Shown: piece after piece, positions 17,489 to 25,937 of the stretch
Layout: every line of letters starts with the position of its first letter
Position numbering within the stretch: the stretch's first letter is position 1
DNA from: Chryseobacterium sp. 52
GTDB taxonomy: Bacteria; Bacteroidota; Bacteroidia; Flavobacteriales; Weeksellaceae
Reading direction: 5' to 3'
Assembly (NCBI RefSeq): GCF_002754245.1
Contig: NZ_PEEX01000001.1
Location: 3,638,001-3,702,000 of the forward strand
DNA length: 64,000 nt
Translations under genes and position numbers: made by a program
The notes under the pieces: model-generated
The model's database searches: none
What the model was told of the DNA's origin: nothing
What the model saw: only the letters and a program-made list of their open reading frames with translations

Positions 17489-17869
17489 ATGAAACAGTCT
17501 AGAAATACAATAGCAAGAAAAGAAATAACAAGGCTTATCCACGACTCCGGAGTCGCTTTGTCCCATGCGGAATTGCAGGTTCTATTGGATGGACTCTGCG
17601 ACCGGGTAACGACATACAGAGTACTTGAAAGATTAATGGATGAAGGCATCATCCATAAAGTAGTTGATATTGATGGTACTATAAAGTATGCAGAATGTCA
17701 TACCTGTACAACGGAAATCCATCATCACGACCATCTGCATTTCAGCTGCGAACAGTGTAAGACGGTCACTTGTGTAGAAGATGTTGAGCCAAAGATTAAA
17801 TTACCAGTTAGCTATAAGGTTCATAAAATCAATCTGACTGTATCCGGGATCTGCCCGAACTGTCAGTAA
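17489..17869 (+). CDS. Fur-family metal-responsive repressor (Zur-like)
   Basis: 126 residues from ATG 17489. A longer reading from TTG 17438 would begin inside the promoter and operator, so it is rejected. The N-terminal winged helix includes RVTTYRVLERLMDEGIIHKV. The C-terminal domain has the Fur-family metal motif HHHDHLHFSCEQC and a closing CPNC, giving the CxxC pairs of the structural zinc site. It is shorter than most Fur proteins (about 140-150). Whether it senses zinc, iron or another metal cannot be told from sequence; Zur-like proteins are often this compact and Cys-rich. Divergent from the ATPase gene and preceded by two operators, it is the obvious candidate regulator of the whole lanthipeptide locus. 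Confidence 0.85.
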   Translation: MKQSRNTIARKEITRLIHDSGVALSHAELQVLLDGLCDRVTTYRVLERLMDEGIIHKVVDIDGTIKYAECHTCTTEIHHHDHLHFSCEQCKTVTCVEDVEPKIKLPVSYKVHKINLTVSGICPNCQ

Positions 17870-17910
17870 TGATCTGTATTCTTCCTTATTTTAGTTGAAA
17901 TTCTTTTGTG

Positions 17911-18005
17911 TTTATTAAAAACACGAATTGCACAAATATCTTGTACGAATGACACCAATATCTTTGGCGTAATAGTAATATTTGTGAAACATTTGTGGTT
18001 AAAAA
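17911..18005. repeat. Dispersed intergenic repeat R1, copy 2
   Basis: About 95 bases beginning TTTATTAAAAACACGAATTG and ending in TTTGTGGTTAAAAATTT. It shares CACGAAT, GAATGACAC and the ATATCTTTGGCGTAATAGT-ATATTTGTG core with copy 3, and more loosely with copy 1 at 10893. It carries about 12 extra bases (ATATCTTGTACG) relative to copy 3. Confidence 0.65.
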
Positions 18006-18196
18006 TTTTAAATCATCAGATGGATTATTTCACGCAAAGCTTTATCTGAAATGCTTTTAACTTCAAGGTGAGCAAAGGATAATGGCTTCGCCATTGACTA
18101 AGCAAGTGCATAAAACGACCGCTTCATCGAATCAATTATTGATTGATTTTTCTCTCTGGATTACTTAAATTATCCAATGTTATGATAAAACTTTGC
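18006..18196. other. Intergenic stretch between two R1 repeats
   Basis: No gene is visible. It holds a short hairpin AATGGC-TTC-GCCATT (18081-18095) and an AT-rich inverted repeat around ATCAATTATTGATTGAT near 18136. Neither is followed by a T run, so neither looks like a terminator. Confidence 0.4.
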
Positions 18197-18286
18197 GTTT
18201 ATTAAAACACGAATTGCACAAATGACACCAATATCTTTGGCGTAATAGTGATATTTGTGAAAATATTTGTGCAATTAGTCGTTAAA
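18197..18286. repeat. Dispersed intergenic repeat R1, copy 3
   Basis: About 90 bases from GTTTATTAAAACACGAATTG to the run of A before the dgt stop. It shares the ATATCTTTGGCGTAATAGTG core with copy 2 and GTGATATTTGTGAA with copy 1. Inverted halves (CACAAAT and ATTTGTG) could fold into a long imperfect hairpin. Confidence 0.65.
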
Positions 18287-18299
18287 AAAACACTTAGAA

Positions 18300-19658
18300 T
18301 TACACCGTCATTCCGATATCAATTCCTTTGATTTTTCTGTAAAGATCGGTGGCAAAATTATCTGTCATTCCTGAGACAAAATCAATCACACCCAGGACTT
18401 TCTGATAGTCTGTACCTTCTTCATAGACGAATTGTTTCGGAAGGAGTTTCAATGCTTTTATATCGTAAGATTTCCTCTCATCCCCTGGCTTAAGAATCGA
18501 AGGAATAAAATGATCAAGGAGCTCATACATTACATTATACCCGGCATTTTCAATTTCTACCACCGCTTTATGGTTATAGATTTTTTCAATAGAGAATGCT
18601 TCAATGTCCTGCAATGCACGGTTCTCAGATTTATACAGATCAAGAAGCCCGTTATCCAGATTTCCCTGAAGAATATTTTCAAAATTATGCTTGTAGATCT
18701 CAAGTGATTTATTGATTAAAGCATTGATTGCTTTTGCTCTCAGATAAGAAATTTTCTCATTTTCGTTGGAAATGGAAGCCAGCTTATTTTTCACCCTGTC
18801 CATATCTGTACTTTCAGATTTGATCAGTTCAAAAAACAGGTTTTCACAGTCTGAAGTGGATACGATCCCCAATCTGTGGGCATCTTCCATATCAATAATA
18901 TTATAACAGATATCGTCTGCTGCTTCAACAAGCCATACGAAAGGATGTCTTTTGAATATATAAGGTTCTTCGTTTTCGAGAATAAGATTCGTGCTTTTTG
19001 CAATTTCCAGAAAAATATCTTTTTCGTTTTGGAAAAACCCGAATTTCTTTCTGTGGATAATTCCTTTTTTCTTGGCAACGGCTTCACACGGATATTTGGC
19101 AATACTTGCGAGTGTAGAAAAGGTAAGCTGGATACCTCCTTCATCTTTTCCCTGCTGACGCTGTGCCAGAACTCTTATCGCATTGGCATTTCCTTCAAAA
19201 TTGACCAGATCTGCCCATTCCTTTTCATTAAATTTCGTTTTCAGATCTTTCTCATTCCTTTCAAAATAGCTTGCAATGGCATCTTCACCCGAATGTCCGA
19301 ACGCCGGATTTCCTACATCATGACATAAACAGGCCGCAGCAATTACATTTCCTAAATTATGAAGATAAAAATTTTTGGAGTCTTCCGTAAGGTCATTTTT
19401 ATAGGCATCAAAGATAAATTCTCCGATAATACTTCCCAAACTTCGGCCTACTGACGAAACTTCCAGCGAGTGTGTCAGCCTGTTGTGTACAAAAACACTT
19501 CCGGGAAGAGGAAAAACCTGCGTTTTATTCTGCAGTCTTCTGAACGCAGAAGAGAAGATAATTCTGTCGAAATCTCTCTGAAAATCAGTTCTTGAAGCTT
19601 TAGTATGTGGATTGTTTCCTGTACGCTGATTGGTGAAAATCTGGTTTAAGTTCATCAT
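18300..19658 (-). CDS. dgt: Deoxyguanosinetriphosphate triphosphohydrolase family protein
   Basis: 452 residues. dGTPases cut dNTPs to the nucleoside and triphosphate and help balance the cytoplasmic dNTP pool. The N-terminus shows the family pattern: RTDFQRDFDRIIFSSAFRRL, NKTQVFP, then NRLTHSLEVSSVGRSLG with an HD-domain His, and CHDVGNPAFGHSGED with the His-Asp metal pair near residue 113. A further Asp of the metal site lies in EAADDICYNIIDMEDA. Length is right for the family. Start is either of two adjacent ATG codons (MM). Transcribed alone. Confidence 0.9.
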   Translation of the reverse strand: MMNLNQIFTNQRTGNNPHTKASRTDFQRDFDRIIFSSAFRRLQNKTQVFPLPGSVFVHNRLTHSLEVSSVGRSLGSIIGEFIFDAYKNDLTEDSKNFYLHNLGNVIAAACLCHDVGNPAFGHSGEDAIASYFERNEKDLKTKFNEKEWADLVNFEGNANAIRVLAQRQQGKDEGGIQLTFSTLASIAKYPCEAVAKKKGIIHRKKFGFFQNEKDIFLEIAKSTNLILENEEPYIFKRHPFVWLVEAADDICYNIIDMEDAHRLGIVSTSDCENLFFELIKSESTDMDRVKNKLASISNENEKISYLRAKAINALINKSLEIYKHNFENILQGNLDNGLLDLYKSENRALQDIEAFSIEKIYNHKAVVEIENAGYNVMYELLDHFIPSILKPGDERKSYDIKALKLLPKQFVYEEGTDYQKVLGVIDFVSGMTDNFATDLYRKIKGIDIGMTV

Positions 19659-19899
19659 TTTTCAAAATTACTCCAAATTTTATTTTTACGGAATAGTATT
19701 TGAATTTTTATTAAAAGCATGACCATTCTGAATGTTAATCCCTTTTAAAAATCTCATTTACAGCATCTATTTTGACCAGTGCTTTTTCCATTCATAGAAA
19801 CGGCTGAAAACGTCCTATATTTGGGGAACTCAATACAATTTTGATTCATCAGTTACAGATGGACACTAATACCTGAAATAATACTTAAATTCTTACACA

Positions 19900-20526
19900 A
19901 TGACCGACAACACATGGCTAGAAAGATGGAACGACAGATACAGCAGCGAAGAGTTTGCTTATGGAACAGAGCCCAATAATTATTTAAAGGAACAGTTAAA
20001 AAAGCTGGAAGCCGGATCTATTCTGTTTCCTGCCGAAGGCGAAGGACGGAATGCTGTTTTTGCCGCTACAAAAGGATGGAACGTCTCCGCCTTTGATATC
20101 AGCAGTGAGGGTAAGAGCAAAGCTTTACAGCTGGCAGAAAACTATAATGTAACTATTGATTATCAAGTTGGCGAACTTCAGGCTTTGAATTTCCAGGTGG
20201 AACAGTTTGATGCCGTTGCGCTTATTTATGCCCATTTTCCGGCAGAAATCAAGTCGTCTATTCATAAAATGCTGGATCTGTATCTTCGTAAAGGAGGTAT
20301 TATGATATTCGAAGCATTCAGCAAAAATCATCTGGAGTATGTTTTGAAAAACGAGAAAGTAGGCGGACCGAAAGATATAGGTTCTTTATTTTCTATTGAT
20401 GAGATCAAAGCTGATTTCCCTGATTATGATATCATAGAACTGGAAGAAAAAGAAATAGAGCTCAGCGAAGGTTTATTTCATAACGGAACAGGTTCTGTTA
20501 TCAGATTTGTAGGAAAAAAAAGATAA
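19900..20526 (+). CDS. Class I SAM-dependent methyltransferase (TehB/TPMT-like)
   Basis: 208 residues, cytoplasmic. The opening [20 protein letters not shown] is typical of the thiopurine/tellurite methyltransferase-like group. SAM-binding motif I is degenerate but recognisable ([16 protein letters not shown]), followed by the acidic loop [12 protein letters not shown] and motif [14 protein letters not shown]. The late segment [20 protein letters not shown] fits TehB-like proteins. The substrate cannot be assigned. It is followed after 27 bases by a SnoaL-like gene, probably in the same transcript. Confidence 0.82.
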   Translation: MTDNTWLERWNDRYSSEEFAYGTEPNNYLKEQLKKLEAGSILFPAEGEGRNAVFAATKGWNVSAFDISSEGKSKALQLAENYNVTIDYQVGELQALNFQVEQFDAVALIYAHFPAEIKSSIHKMLDLYLRKGGIMIFEAFSKNHLEYVLKNEKVGGPKDIGSLFSIDEIKADFPDYDIIELEEKEIELSEGLFHNGTGSVIRFVGKKR

Positions 20527-20553
20527 ATACATTCAAAAACTAATAAAAAAAAC

Positions 20554-20952
20554 ATGTCAGAAAACTTTGACAGAACCCATCCGGCGGAAGCTGTGCGTTA
20601 TTTTAGACATTGTATCTTAACCGGAAATCTGGAAGGTGCTTTACATTGCTTCGATAAAGAAGCGGTCTATATTGAACGGGACGGTCAGGAAATAAAAGGA
20701 TTGGAAAATATCAGAATACCTCTGGAACATTTGTGCAACTGGAAGCCTGACATACAAGGCAACAAACAGAAACTGACCATAGTCGGAGATCTTGCCATAT
20801 GGGTGGATCAATGGGTTTTAAAAGCATCTGCACCAGATGGAAGCCTCATCGAAATGGATGGAGCAACCACCTGCATGATGAAAAAAAATGAAGATGGAAT
20901 CTGGCTATGGCTGGTTGACAATCCATTTGCCGGACAGGTATTTGAGAAGTAA
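20554..20952 (+). CDS. SnoaL-like / NTF2-fold protein
   Basis: 132 residues. The pattern (THPAEAVRYFRHCILTGNLE, then ALHCFDKEAVYIERDGQ, then a repeated beta-sheet with GDLAIWVDQWVL and DGIWLWLVDNPF) is that of the NTF2-like cone fold, as in SnoaL or DUF4440 proteins. Such proteins are small-molecule isomerases, hydrolases or ligand binders; no catalytic residues can be named here. It lies 27 bases after the methyltransferase gene. Confidence 0.75.
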   Translation: MSENFDRTHPAEAVRYFRHCILTGNLEGALHCFDKEAVYIERDGQEIKGLENIRIPLEHLCNWKPDIQGNKQKLTIVGDLAIWVDQWVLKASAPDGSLIEMDGATTCMMKKNEDGIWLWLVDNPFAGQVFEK

Positions 20953-20989
20953 ACCCCAGACCTGCAAAGCTGTTTTTCAATTCAATTTT

Positions 20990-21715
20990 CTATGTTTCAG
21001 GATTTAATGATCCTCCAGTGTATTTGACAAAAAAAGCAGCTTTGTACACCTCTCCCAAAGGAATCTCCGAGTCACCAATATAAATACTATGATTATCAAA
21101 TGACTCTATATAATCGATGTTGACAACATATGATTTGCTCACCCGTATAAAAGATCCGGAAGAAATTTTTTGATGAATGGTTTTGAGATTCATTGCGGTG
21201 ATGAGCTTTTGATGCCGGGTATGAATGACGACATAATCTTTGAGGCCTTCGATAAATTTAATATCTGTAAAATTGATTTTATAAAACCTCCGGTCTGCTT
21301 TTATAAACAAAAAATCATCCGTATTGGATTCAACGGTGTTCTTTACGGTGTCCTGTGACAAAAGCTGCTGATACAAAACAGCTTTATTAATGGCCTTTTC
21401 AAGACGGTTTTTGTCAATAGGTTTTAATAAATAATCAATTGCATCAAATTCATAGCTCTTTAAGGCATACTGGGAATAGGCTGTCGTGAAAATAATCAGA
21501 GCCTTTTTCGGCATCATTTCGGCAAATTCCAGTCCTGTTACCATAGGCATTTCAATATCAAGAAAAATAAGATCCACGTCATTGGTTTTGAGAAAATCCA
21601 GTGCGGAAGGTGCGTTGGAAAATTCTCCAAGGATCTCGATCTTCGAAGTTTCAGTGATCAGTGAGCGCATTTCTGCTCTTGCCAACGGCTCGTCATCTAC
21701 TATAATACAGTTCAT
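20990..21715 (-). CDS. LytTR-family response regulator
   Basis: 241 residues. The receiver domain (1-120) has the acidic pocket DDE at 7-9, phospho-acceptor Asp53 in FLDIEMP, Thr in FTTAYS and Lys in LLKPI. A C-terminal LytTR DNA-binding domain (about 140-235) contains FIEGLKDYVVIHT and FIRVSKSYVVN. Its ATG overlaps the stop of the kinase gene by four bases, so both are made from one transcript. Targets are not evident; the divergent genes at 22985-24394 are candidates. Confidence 0.9.
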   Translation of the reverse strand: MNCIIVDDEPLARAEMRSLITETSKIEILGEFSNAPSALDFLKTNDVDLIFLDIEMPMVTGLEFAEMMPKKALIIFTTAYSQYALKSYEFDAIDYLLKPIDKNRLEKAINKAVLYQQLLSQDTVKNTVESNTDDFLFIKADRRFYKINFTDIKFIEGLKDYVVIHTRHQKLITAMNLKTIHQKISSGSFIRVSKSYVVNIDYIESFDNHSIYIGDSEIPLGEVYKAAFFVKYTGGSLNPET

Positions 21716-22893
21716 ACAGGAATTTTTAAATTAACAGTATATTCTTTTTCTCCGGAAGAGGTCTCAAGCTCAAAGGTATTGCCATACAGGAGCTCAAGTC
21801 TTCTTTTGATATTGGCAAGTCCCAGTCCGCTGTATTTAACATTGGATACAGCCAGATTTGGATTCATGGAATTGGTACAGGTAAAGTGAAGAATCTTATT
21901 TTCAACACGAATGTCTATTTTAACATAAGATCCGTCGCTGCTGATATCCACACTGTGCTTCACCGCGTTCTCAACAAAGGTGGTAAATAAATTGGGCGGA
22001 ATAAAAGTACTCTTTATCATTCTGCTTTCCGTCTCTGCATTGATATCAAAGGAAAAATGATCACGTCTTATCTTTTCAAGGTTGAGAAAATTAGACAGAA
22101 AATCTATTTCGGAAACCAGCAGGGTTTTCTCTTCACCATTTTCATATAACTGATACCTAAGAAATTCTGACAGCTTGACAATAACGGTGGATGCCTTTTC
22201 AGGATCTGTTCTGATGAGTGCTTTCACATTATTCAGCATATTAAAGAGAAAATGCGGATTGATCTGATTGCGGAGTTCATTCAGCTCCATTTGTAAAGTA
22301 ACATTACTGAGTTCTGTGATCCTTTTGGTATCATTAATCCATTTCTGAAGCAGCTTCACTGTAGTTGTGGTCATAATAAGGGGAACACACATCAGTACAC
22401 CCTCATAAAGACTGCCTTTCTCACCTTCTCCTCTGTAAGGTTTCAATTTGAAATCTTCGAAGAAATATTTAAAGCCCATCCCTATCATATTCAGTCCGAA
22501 AATCCCCATCAGCAGAAGTAAAATAAGATAAGTGACATATTTTTTTCTAAAGAAAAACTTAGGAACCAGGACATATACATTAATATACAACATCGCAACG
22601 AGTACTATATATACAATGAATAAAGCGTAGTACTGATACATTCCTGAGTACCACCGCCAGAACCTTGTGCTGTACAGCAGGAAAAAAAAGAAAATAATGA
22701 ACGACAAATGCCTGCGGAGACGAAATCTGTCTTCCACCAGAAAATCCATGGCAAGCATTTCATTAAATCTTTTTGTATCGTTTTTCATAGCGTTCCAATT
22801 AGCTTTTAATAAGAAACAAAAATAGAGAATAACGCAAATAATGAGTATAATATTATACGAAACCTGCATTTTTTTATACAATTTCCGAAGCAT
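21712..22893 (-). CDS. LytS-type sensor histidine kinase
   Basis: About 393 residues from the ATG at 22893. A longer reading to 22974 would leave only 10 bases to the divergent gene and is unlikely; ATGs at 22869 and 22788 are alternatives. Hydrophobic helices include IILIICVILYFCFLL, LSFIIFFFFLLYST, YALFIVYIVLVAMLYINVYV and LILLLLMGIFGLNMI. The His-kinase domain has phospho-acceptor His in NQINPHFLFNMLNN, followed by the ATP-binding N-box FVENAVKHS and GLGLANIKRRL. It is the partner of the LytTR regulator downstream. The input signal is unknown. Confidence 0.85.
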   Translation of the reverse strand: MLRKLYKKMQVSYNIILIICVILYFCFLLKANWNAMKNDTKRFNEMLAMDFLVEDRFRLRRHLSFIIFFFFLLYSTRFWRWYSGMYQYYALFIVYIVLVAMLYINVYVLVPKFFFRKKYVTYLILLLLMGIFGLNMIGMGFKYFFEDFKLKPYRGEGEKGSLYEGVLMCVPLIMTTTTVKLLQKWINDTKRITELSNVTLQMELNELRNQINPHFLFNMLNNVKALIRTDPEKASTVIVKLSEFLRYQLYENGEEKTLLVSEIDFLSNFLNLEKIRRDHFSFDINAETESRMIKSTFIPPNLFTTFVENAVKHSVDISSDGSYVKIDIRVENKILHFTCTNSMNPNLAVSNVKYSGLGLANIKRRLELLYGNTFELETSSGEKEYTVNLKIPV

Positions 22894-22984
22894 ACAGATT
22901 TTGTATAAAATAGAAGGGGTTTGGTATAAATACAAATTCCTGCAGGTATATTCTTTCTTCCTTTGTCCTGTCAATTTTACACTT

Positions 22985-23413
22985 ATGGAACTAGCTGTTT
23001 TTCAAAAACTCACAGAAGAAATAACCTTAGAATGCTTTTATATGACTGAATCCCAGCAAGAAGAGAAAATAATACAGCTGATCGATCTGCATCACTTTTT
23101 GGAATGCTATCATTCATACATCAAAATCCTCAGCTATATCCATCATCCTATTAATATTGTGGATGAAGACGGGATCAGGAAAGGGATTTTATTTTATGAC
23201 CTGAAACACTCTACATTATTTGACCCGAATACTTTTAAGGAGTTTAAGAGGTGTAACGGCCTTAAAGAAATCTGGTTTGTTTTCGTGGAAGAAGATCCTA
23301 TTAATGATACTTTCCGCCACAATGATTTTATTATCAAAAATGATGTAGAAGCATTTTCCGATAAGATCTTCCTATTCAATTTTTTCCAATCTGTTATTCA
23401 TCAATTAAAATAA
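22985..23413 (+). CDS. Hypothetical cytoplasmic protein
   Basis: 142 residues from ATG 22985. A longer frame from 22841 overlaps the kinase gene promoter region and is not credible. No signal peptide or membrane helix. The sequence is rich in aromatic and acidic residues (FLECYHSYIKILSYIHH, GILFYDLKHSTLFD) with no motif I recognise. It ends 9 bases before the beta-barrel gene, suggesting a two-gene operon divergent from the LytTR/LytS pair. Confidence 0.6.
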   Translation: MELAVFQKLTEEITLECFYMTESQQEEKIIQLIDLHHFLECYHSYIKILSYIHHPINIVDEDGIRKGILFYDLKHSTLFDPNTFKEFKRCNGLKEIWFVFVEEDPINDTFRHNDFIIKNDVEAFSDKIFLFNFFQSVIHQLK

Positions 23414-23422
23414 ATTAAAATA

Positions 23423-24394
23423 ATGAAAATATTAAAAAAAGCCCTGGTTCCGTTTGCGATCCTTCCTTTAAAAAACATCTCATATGCCCAAAAAAGAGAT
23501 AGTATTCCGATTAAAGTAAGGGCATTTATTGCAGATAAATTTCCGCAGACCCGAGATCTTTATGCTGATTTTACCCAAGTTACACCTCATCATTTTTCCT
23601 CAAAACTTATGGGTACAGATCTCCCGGAAAACAAAATGAAAAGCTTTCAACAGCTAAAAGCCGGGGCCAATATTTATTTTTTCAAAAAGAAAACCTGGAT
23701 GCTGAGTACTTCTCTGAATTACCGGTATATGGCATTCAATACCGAAACACCTGTTTTACAGGAAGCGAACACTAAGAATGATTTTCATTATCATACTGAA
23801 GCCATTAATTTCAATTATTTCTCAACACTATTCAAAAAGACGGCCATCTATACTGCTTCTGCTTCTGTGGATGGAAGTGATCAGCATTTTGAAAGAGTCA
23901 GAGGTATGGTTACTGCTTCTATCGTGTTAAAGGCAACTCCAAAGACTAAAATGCTCGTAGGTATTGCCGGTATGATTGATCCCAGTTCCCAGGTTCCGAT
24001 CCTTCCTATCTTTACGTATGAACACAAATTCAATAACGGTTTAGTGCTTGATGTTTTACTTCCTAAAAAGGTTTTGATAAGAAAGGATGTTTTCGCCAAT
24101 GGGAGATTGTCTTTAGGAACAGAAATGGACAATACTTCCTTTTATATATACAGGAATCGCAAAACGTATGAATTTCGTCAGATTGAGATCAATTCCGGGG
24201 TCACGTATGAGCATAATCTTGGTGGCAATTTCATAGGAACTTTTAAAACCGGTATCAGAAATGTACCCCAGGCAAGAGTCTTTGACAAAGAAGAATCTAT
24301 TAAAGATTATATTTTCGAAGCTGATTATCAATCTTCATTTTATGTGAATGTCGGAATATCTTATAATCCTTTTGGAAAACCCCGAGCAAAATAA
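23423..24394 (+). CDS. Outer-membrane beta-barrel protein, possibly DUF6268-like
   Basis: 323 residues. A signal peptide (MKILKKALVPFAILPL, cleaved after SYAQ) is followed by alternating aromatic/polar strands typical of a barrel: AGANIYFFKKKTWMLSTSLN, TAIYTASASVDG, KMLVGIAGMID, GLVLDVLLPKK, RLSLGTEMD and FYVNVGISYNPFG at the end. This layout resembles DUF6268-type outer-membrane proteins of Bacteroidota, but that is a tentative match. Located with the preceding hypothetical gene opposite a two-component system that might control it. Confidence 0.65.
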   Translation: MKILKKALVPFAILPLKNISYAQKRDSIPIKVRAFIADKFPQTRDLYADFTQVTPHHFSSKLMGTDLPENKMKSFQQLKAGANIYFFKKKTWMLSTSLNYRYMAFNTETPVLQEANTKNDFHYHTEAINFNYFSTLFKKTAIYTASASVDGSDQHFERVRGMVTASIVLKATPKTKMLVGIAGMIDPSSQVPILPIFTYEHKFNNGLVLDVLLPKKVLIRKDVFANGRLSLGTEMDNTSFYIYRNRKTYEFRQIEINSGVTYEHNLGGNFIGTFKTGIRNVPQARVFDKEESIKDYIFEADYQSSFYVNVGISYNPFGKPRAK

Positions 24395-24486
24395 TTTCAG
24401 TTTTTATAATATGATCAGAGAATTCCGGAAAAACAGATCCAGAGTCTTTAAACATTTTTCAGCTTGAATTACCCGGAAGATCATAC

Positions 24487-24552
24487 TGACGCTAAAACGA
24501 TGTTTAAGACTTTATTTTCTCTGCAAGTGGGCTAAAGCCTACTTCTATTGAA
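24487..24552. repeat. Dispersed intergenic repeat R2, copy 1
   Basis: Contains GACGCTAAAACGATGTTTAA, a T-rich spacer, then AGTGGGCTAAAGCCTACTTC and TATTGAA. It aligns along its length with copy 2 at 25938-26003. The GGCTAAAGCC palindrome and the TTC-TATTGAA tail are the conserved parts. Confidence 0.6.
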
Positions 24553-24580
24553 TTTTATTGGCCTCTTTTAATTAAATAAT

Positions 24581-24916
24581 TTAATGTGTTCCCATTTTTG
24601 AGAACACATTAATTACAATTACTCCAATAACGATTAATGCAATTCCAATGATGGCCGGCAGATCCGGTACCTGCTTAAATGCAATAATGCCAATCAGTGT
24701 TATAAATACAATCCCGACTCCGGACCATATAGCATATGTAATTCCTACAGGAATTTGACGGAGAGTAAGACTCAGGAAATAAAATGCTGCCGCATATCCT
24801 ACCACCATAATCACAGAAGGCCAAAGCTTTGAAAATTCTTCAGATTTTTTCAAAAACGTTGTAGCGATGATCTCAAATACAATCGCTAAGGCAAGAAAGA
24901 TATAACTGCGTCCCAT
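24581..24916 (-). CDS. Small multidrug resistance (SMR) transporter
   Basis: 111 residues from ATG 24916 (MGRSYIFLALAIVFEIIATT); an upstream ATG at 24937 adds seven polar residues and is less likely. Four transmembrane helices and the essential membrane Glu of EmrE/QacE proteins (AIVFEIIATTFLKKS, residue 14 by EmrE count) are present, as is the GxTYAIWSGVG segment. SMR dimers exchange protons for cationic compounds such as quaternary ammonium ions or guanidinium at the inner membrane. Sug-type and Emr-type members cannot be separated by eye. Monocistronic. Confidence 0.88.
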   Translation of the reverse strand: MGRSYIFLALAIVFEIIATTFLKKSEEFSKLWPSVIMVVGYAAAFYFLSLTLRQIPVGITYAIWSGVGIVFITLIGIIAFKQVPDLPAIIGIALIVIGVIVINVFSKMGTH

Positions 24917-24937
24917 ACTATGACTTATTTCCTGCAA

Positions 24938-25572
24938 AAATAATGAAAAACGGCTTCTTTTTACAGAAAATAAAGAGGTAAAATCTGGAGTAAAATTTAT
25001 TTCTCCATTGAAGTAATTCTTTATTTTTCCTCATTAAACAAATCCCTATACAAAGATTTAAATACTAAATTTTGCCTGACCTCTATGAGGAGTATCCTAC
25101 CCTTCTAAGCCCGGATCATCCAAGGCATTAATTATAAGACATTTACATTTAAGCAAAATAATTATCTATTAAAAAGTCTGACAGCAATAGTTTCAAACCT
25201 GTCAGTATTTCATAGATATGTGACAAAAGTTTCAAATTGATGACATAAAATCTGGCCGCATTTAGAATTTTATTCATGAAATTACATTGCGAAAAATAAG
25301 TTTTCTTAACATAATAATTCGTTCACCTCCCAAAATCTGACGTTCAAAAACAACCTTATAAATGAATACTATGCACCGCATTTCTTATTTTTTGTTTTAT
25401 CAAGTCCAATATAGAAGTGTTCAAACAGTTATCAAATTTTTAATTTTTTGCAGATAAGACAATAAAGATATTAATAATTTCCTAAAAACATATTAATTTT
25501 TTGTAAACAAAATAAGGTCAAAAATTAAGCTTTAAAACATATAACACACTGACATACATCATAATTATTTAC
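24938..25572. other. Long AT-rich non-coding stretch
   Basis: No open frame with coding character on either strand. An inverted repeat CTGACAG (25178-25184) / CTGTCAG (25199-25205) with a 14-base loop is present, without a T run. The remainder is AT-rich and unassigned. The length suggests regulation of the microprotein gene downstream or decay of a former gene. Confidence 0.4.
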
Positions 25573-25603
25573 TTTGGCACGTGATTTGAAAACAGTAATA
25601 TTG
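25573..25603 (+). promoter_or_regulatory. Bacteroidota-type promoter of the microprotein gene
   Basis: TTTG at 25573-25576, a 19-base spacer, and TAATATTG at 25596-25603 (7 of 8 to TANNTTTG) give the -33/-7 arrangement with standard spacing. Transcription would start near 25610, about 40 bases before the ATG at 25652. Confidence 0.65.
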
Positions 25604-25651
25604 CAATTAGAAAATTGATAAAATAATCACAAATAACTAAATAAAACAAAA

Positions 25652-25735
25652 ATGGTAACTTACATCGGTATCGCAACATGTGTAGTAGTATTCGCTTCTT
25701 ATTTCGCAACAGTAAAAAGAGAAGAAAGAAACTAG
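25652..25735 (+). CDS. 27-residue single-pass membrane microprotein
   Basis: The peptide starts MVTYIGIATCVVVFASYF and ends ATVKREERN. It has one hydrophobic helix of about 17 residues followed by a charged tail (KREER), as in membrane microproteins that sit in respiratory or transport complexes. Support comes from a well-formed promoter 50 bases upstream, an A-rich leader (AATAAAACAAAA) before the ATG, and isolation in more than 1 kb of otherwise non-coding sequence. I do not recognise the family; CcoQ/KdpF-like roles are possible by size only. Confidence 0.6.
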   Translation: MVTYIGIATCVVVFASYFATVKREERN

Positions 25736-25813
25736 TTCTATTTTAGGAAACTAACCTATAGGACATCTATATTAATTGTATTGTTTATGTTTTTAATCTG
25801 AACATTCAGATGA

Positions 25814-25929
25814 TGCTCTTTTACTCATTGGAGTAAAAGGGCCCAAAAACATAACTTCAACATTGAATTTCATAGCAAATTTTATATATCCCAATAGTCA
25901 AGCCGAGCAATAGCCCGGCTTTTCTTGTT
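25814..25929 (+). terminator. Hairpin and terminator downstream of the microprotein gene
   Basis: A first hairpin pairs CTTTTACTC with GAGTAAAAG (within 25814-25842) but has no T run. A second, AAGCCG-A-GC / GC-C-CGGCTT (25900-25922), is followed by TTTTCTTGTT and reads as the terminator. The transcript would carry a 3-prime untranslated region of about 160 bases, long for a 27-codon gene. Confidence 0.6.
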
Positions 25930-25937
25930 ATATAGAG

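Noticed and set aside
22894-22974. N-terminal extension of the histidine kinase
   Set aside because: Leaves only 10 bases to the divergent gene, with no room for promoters.
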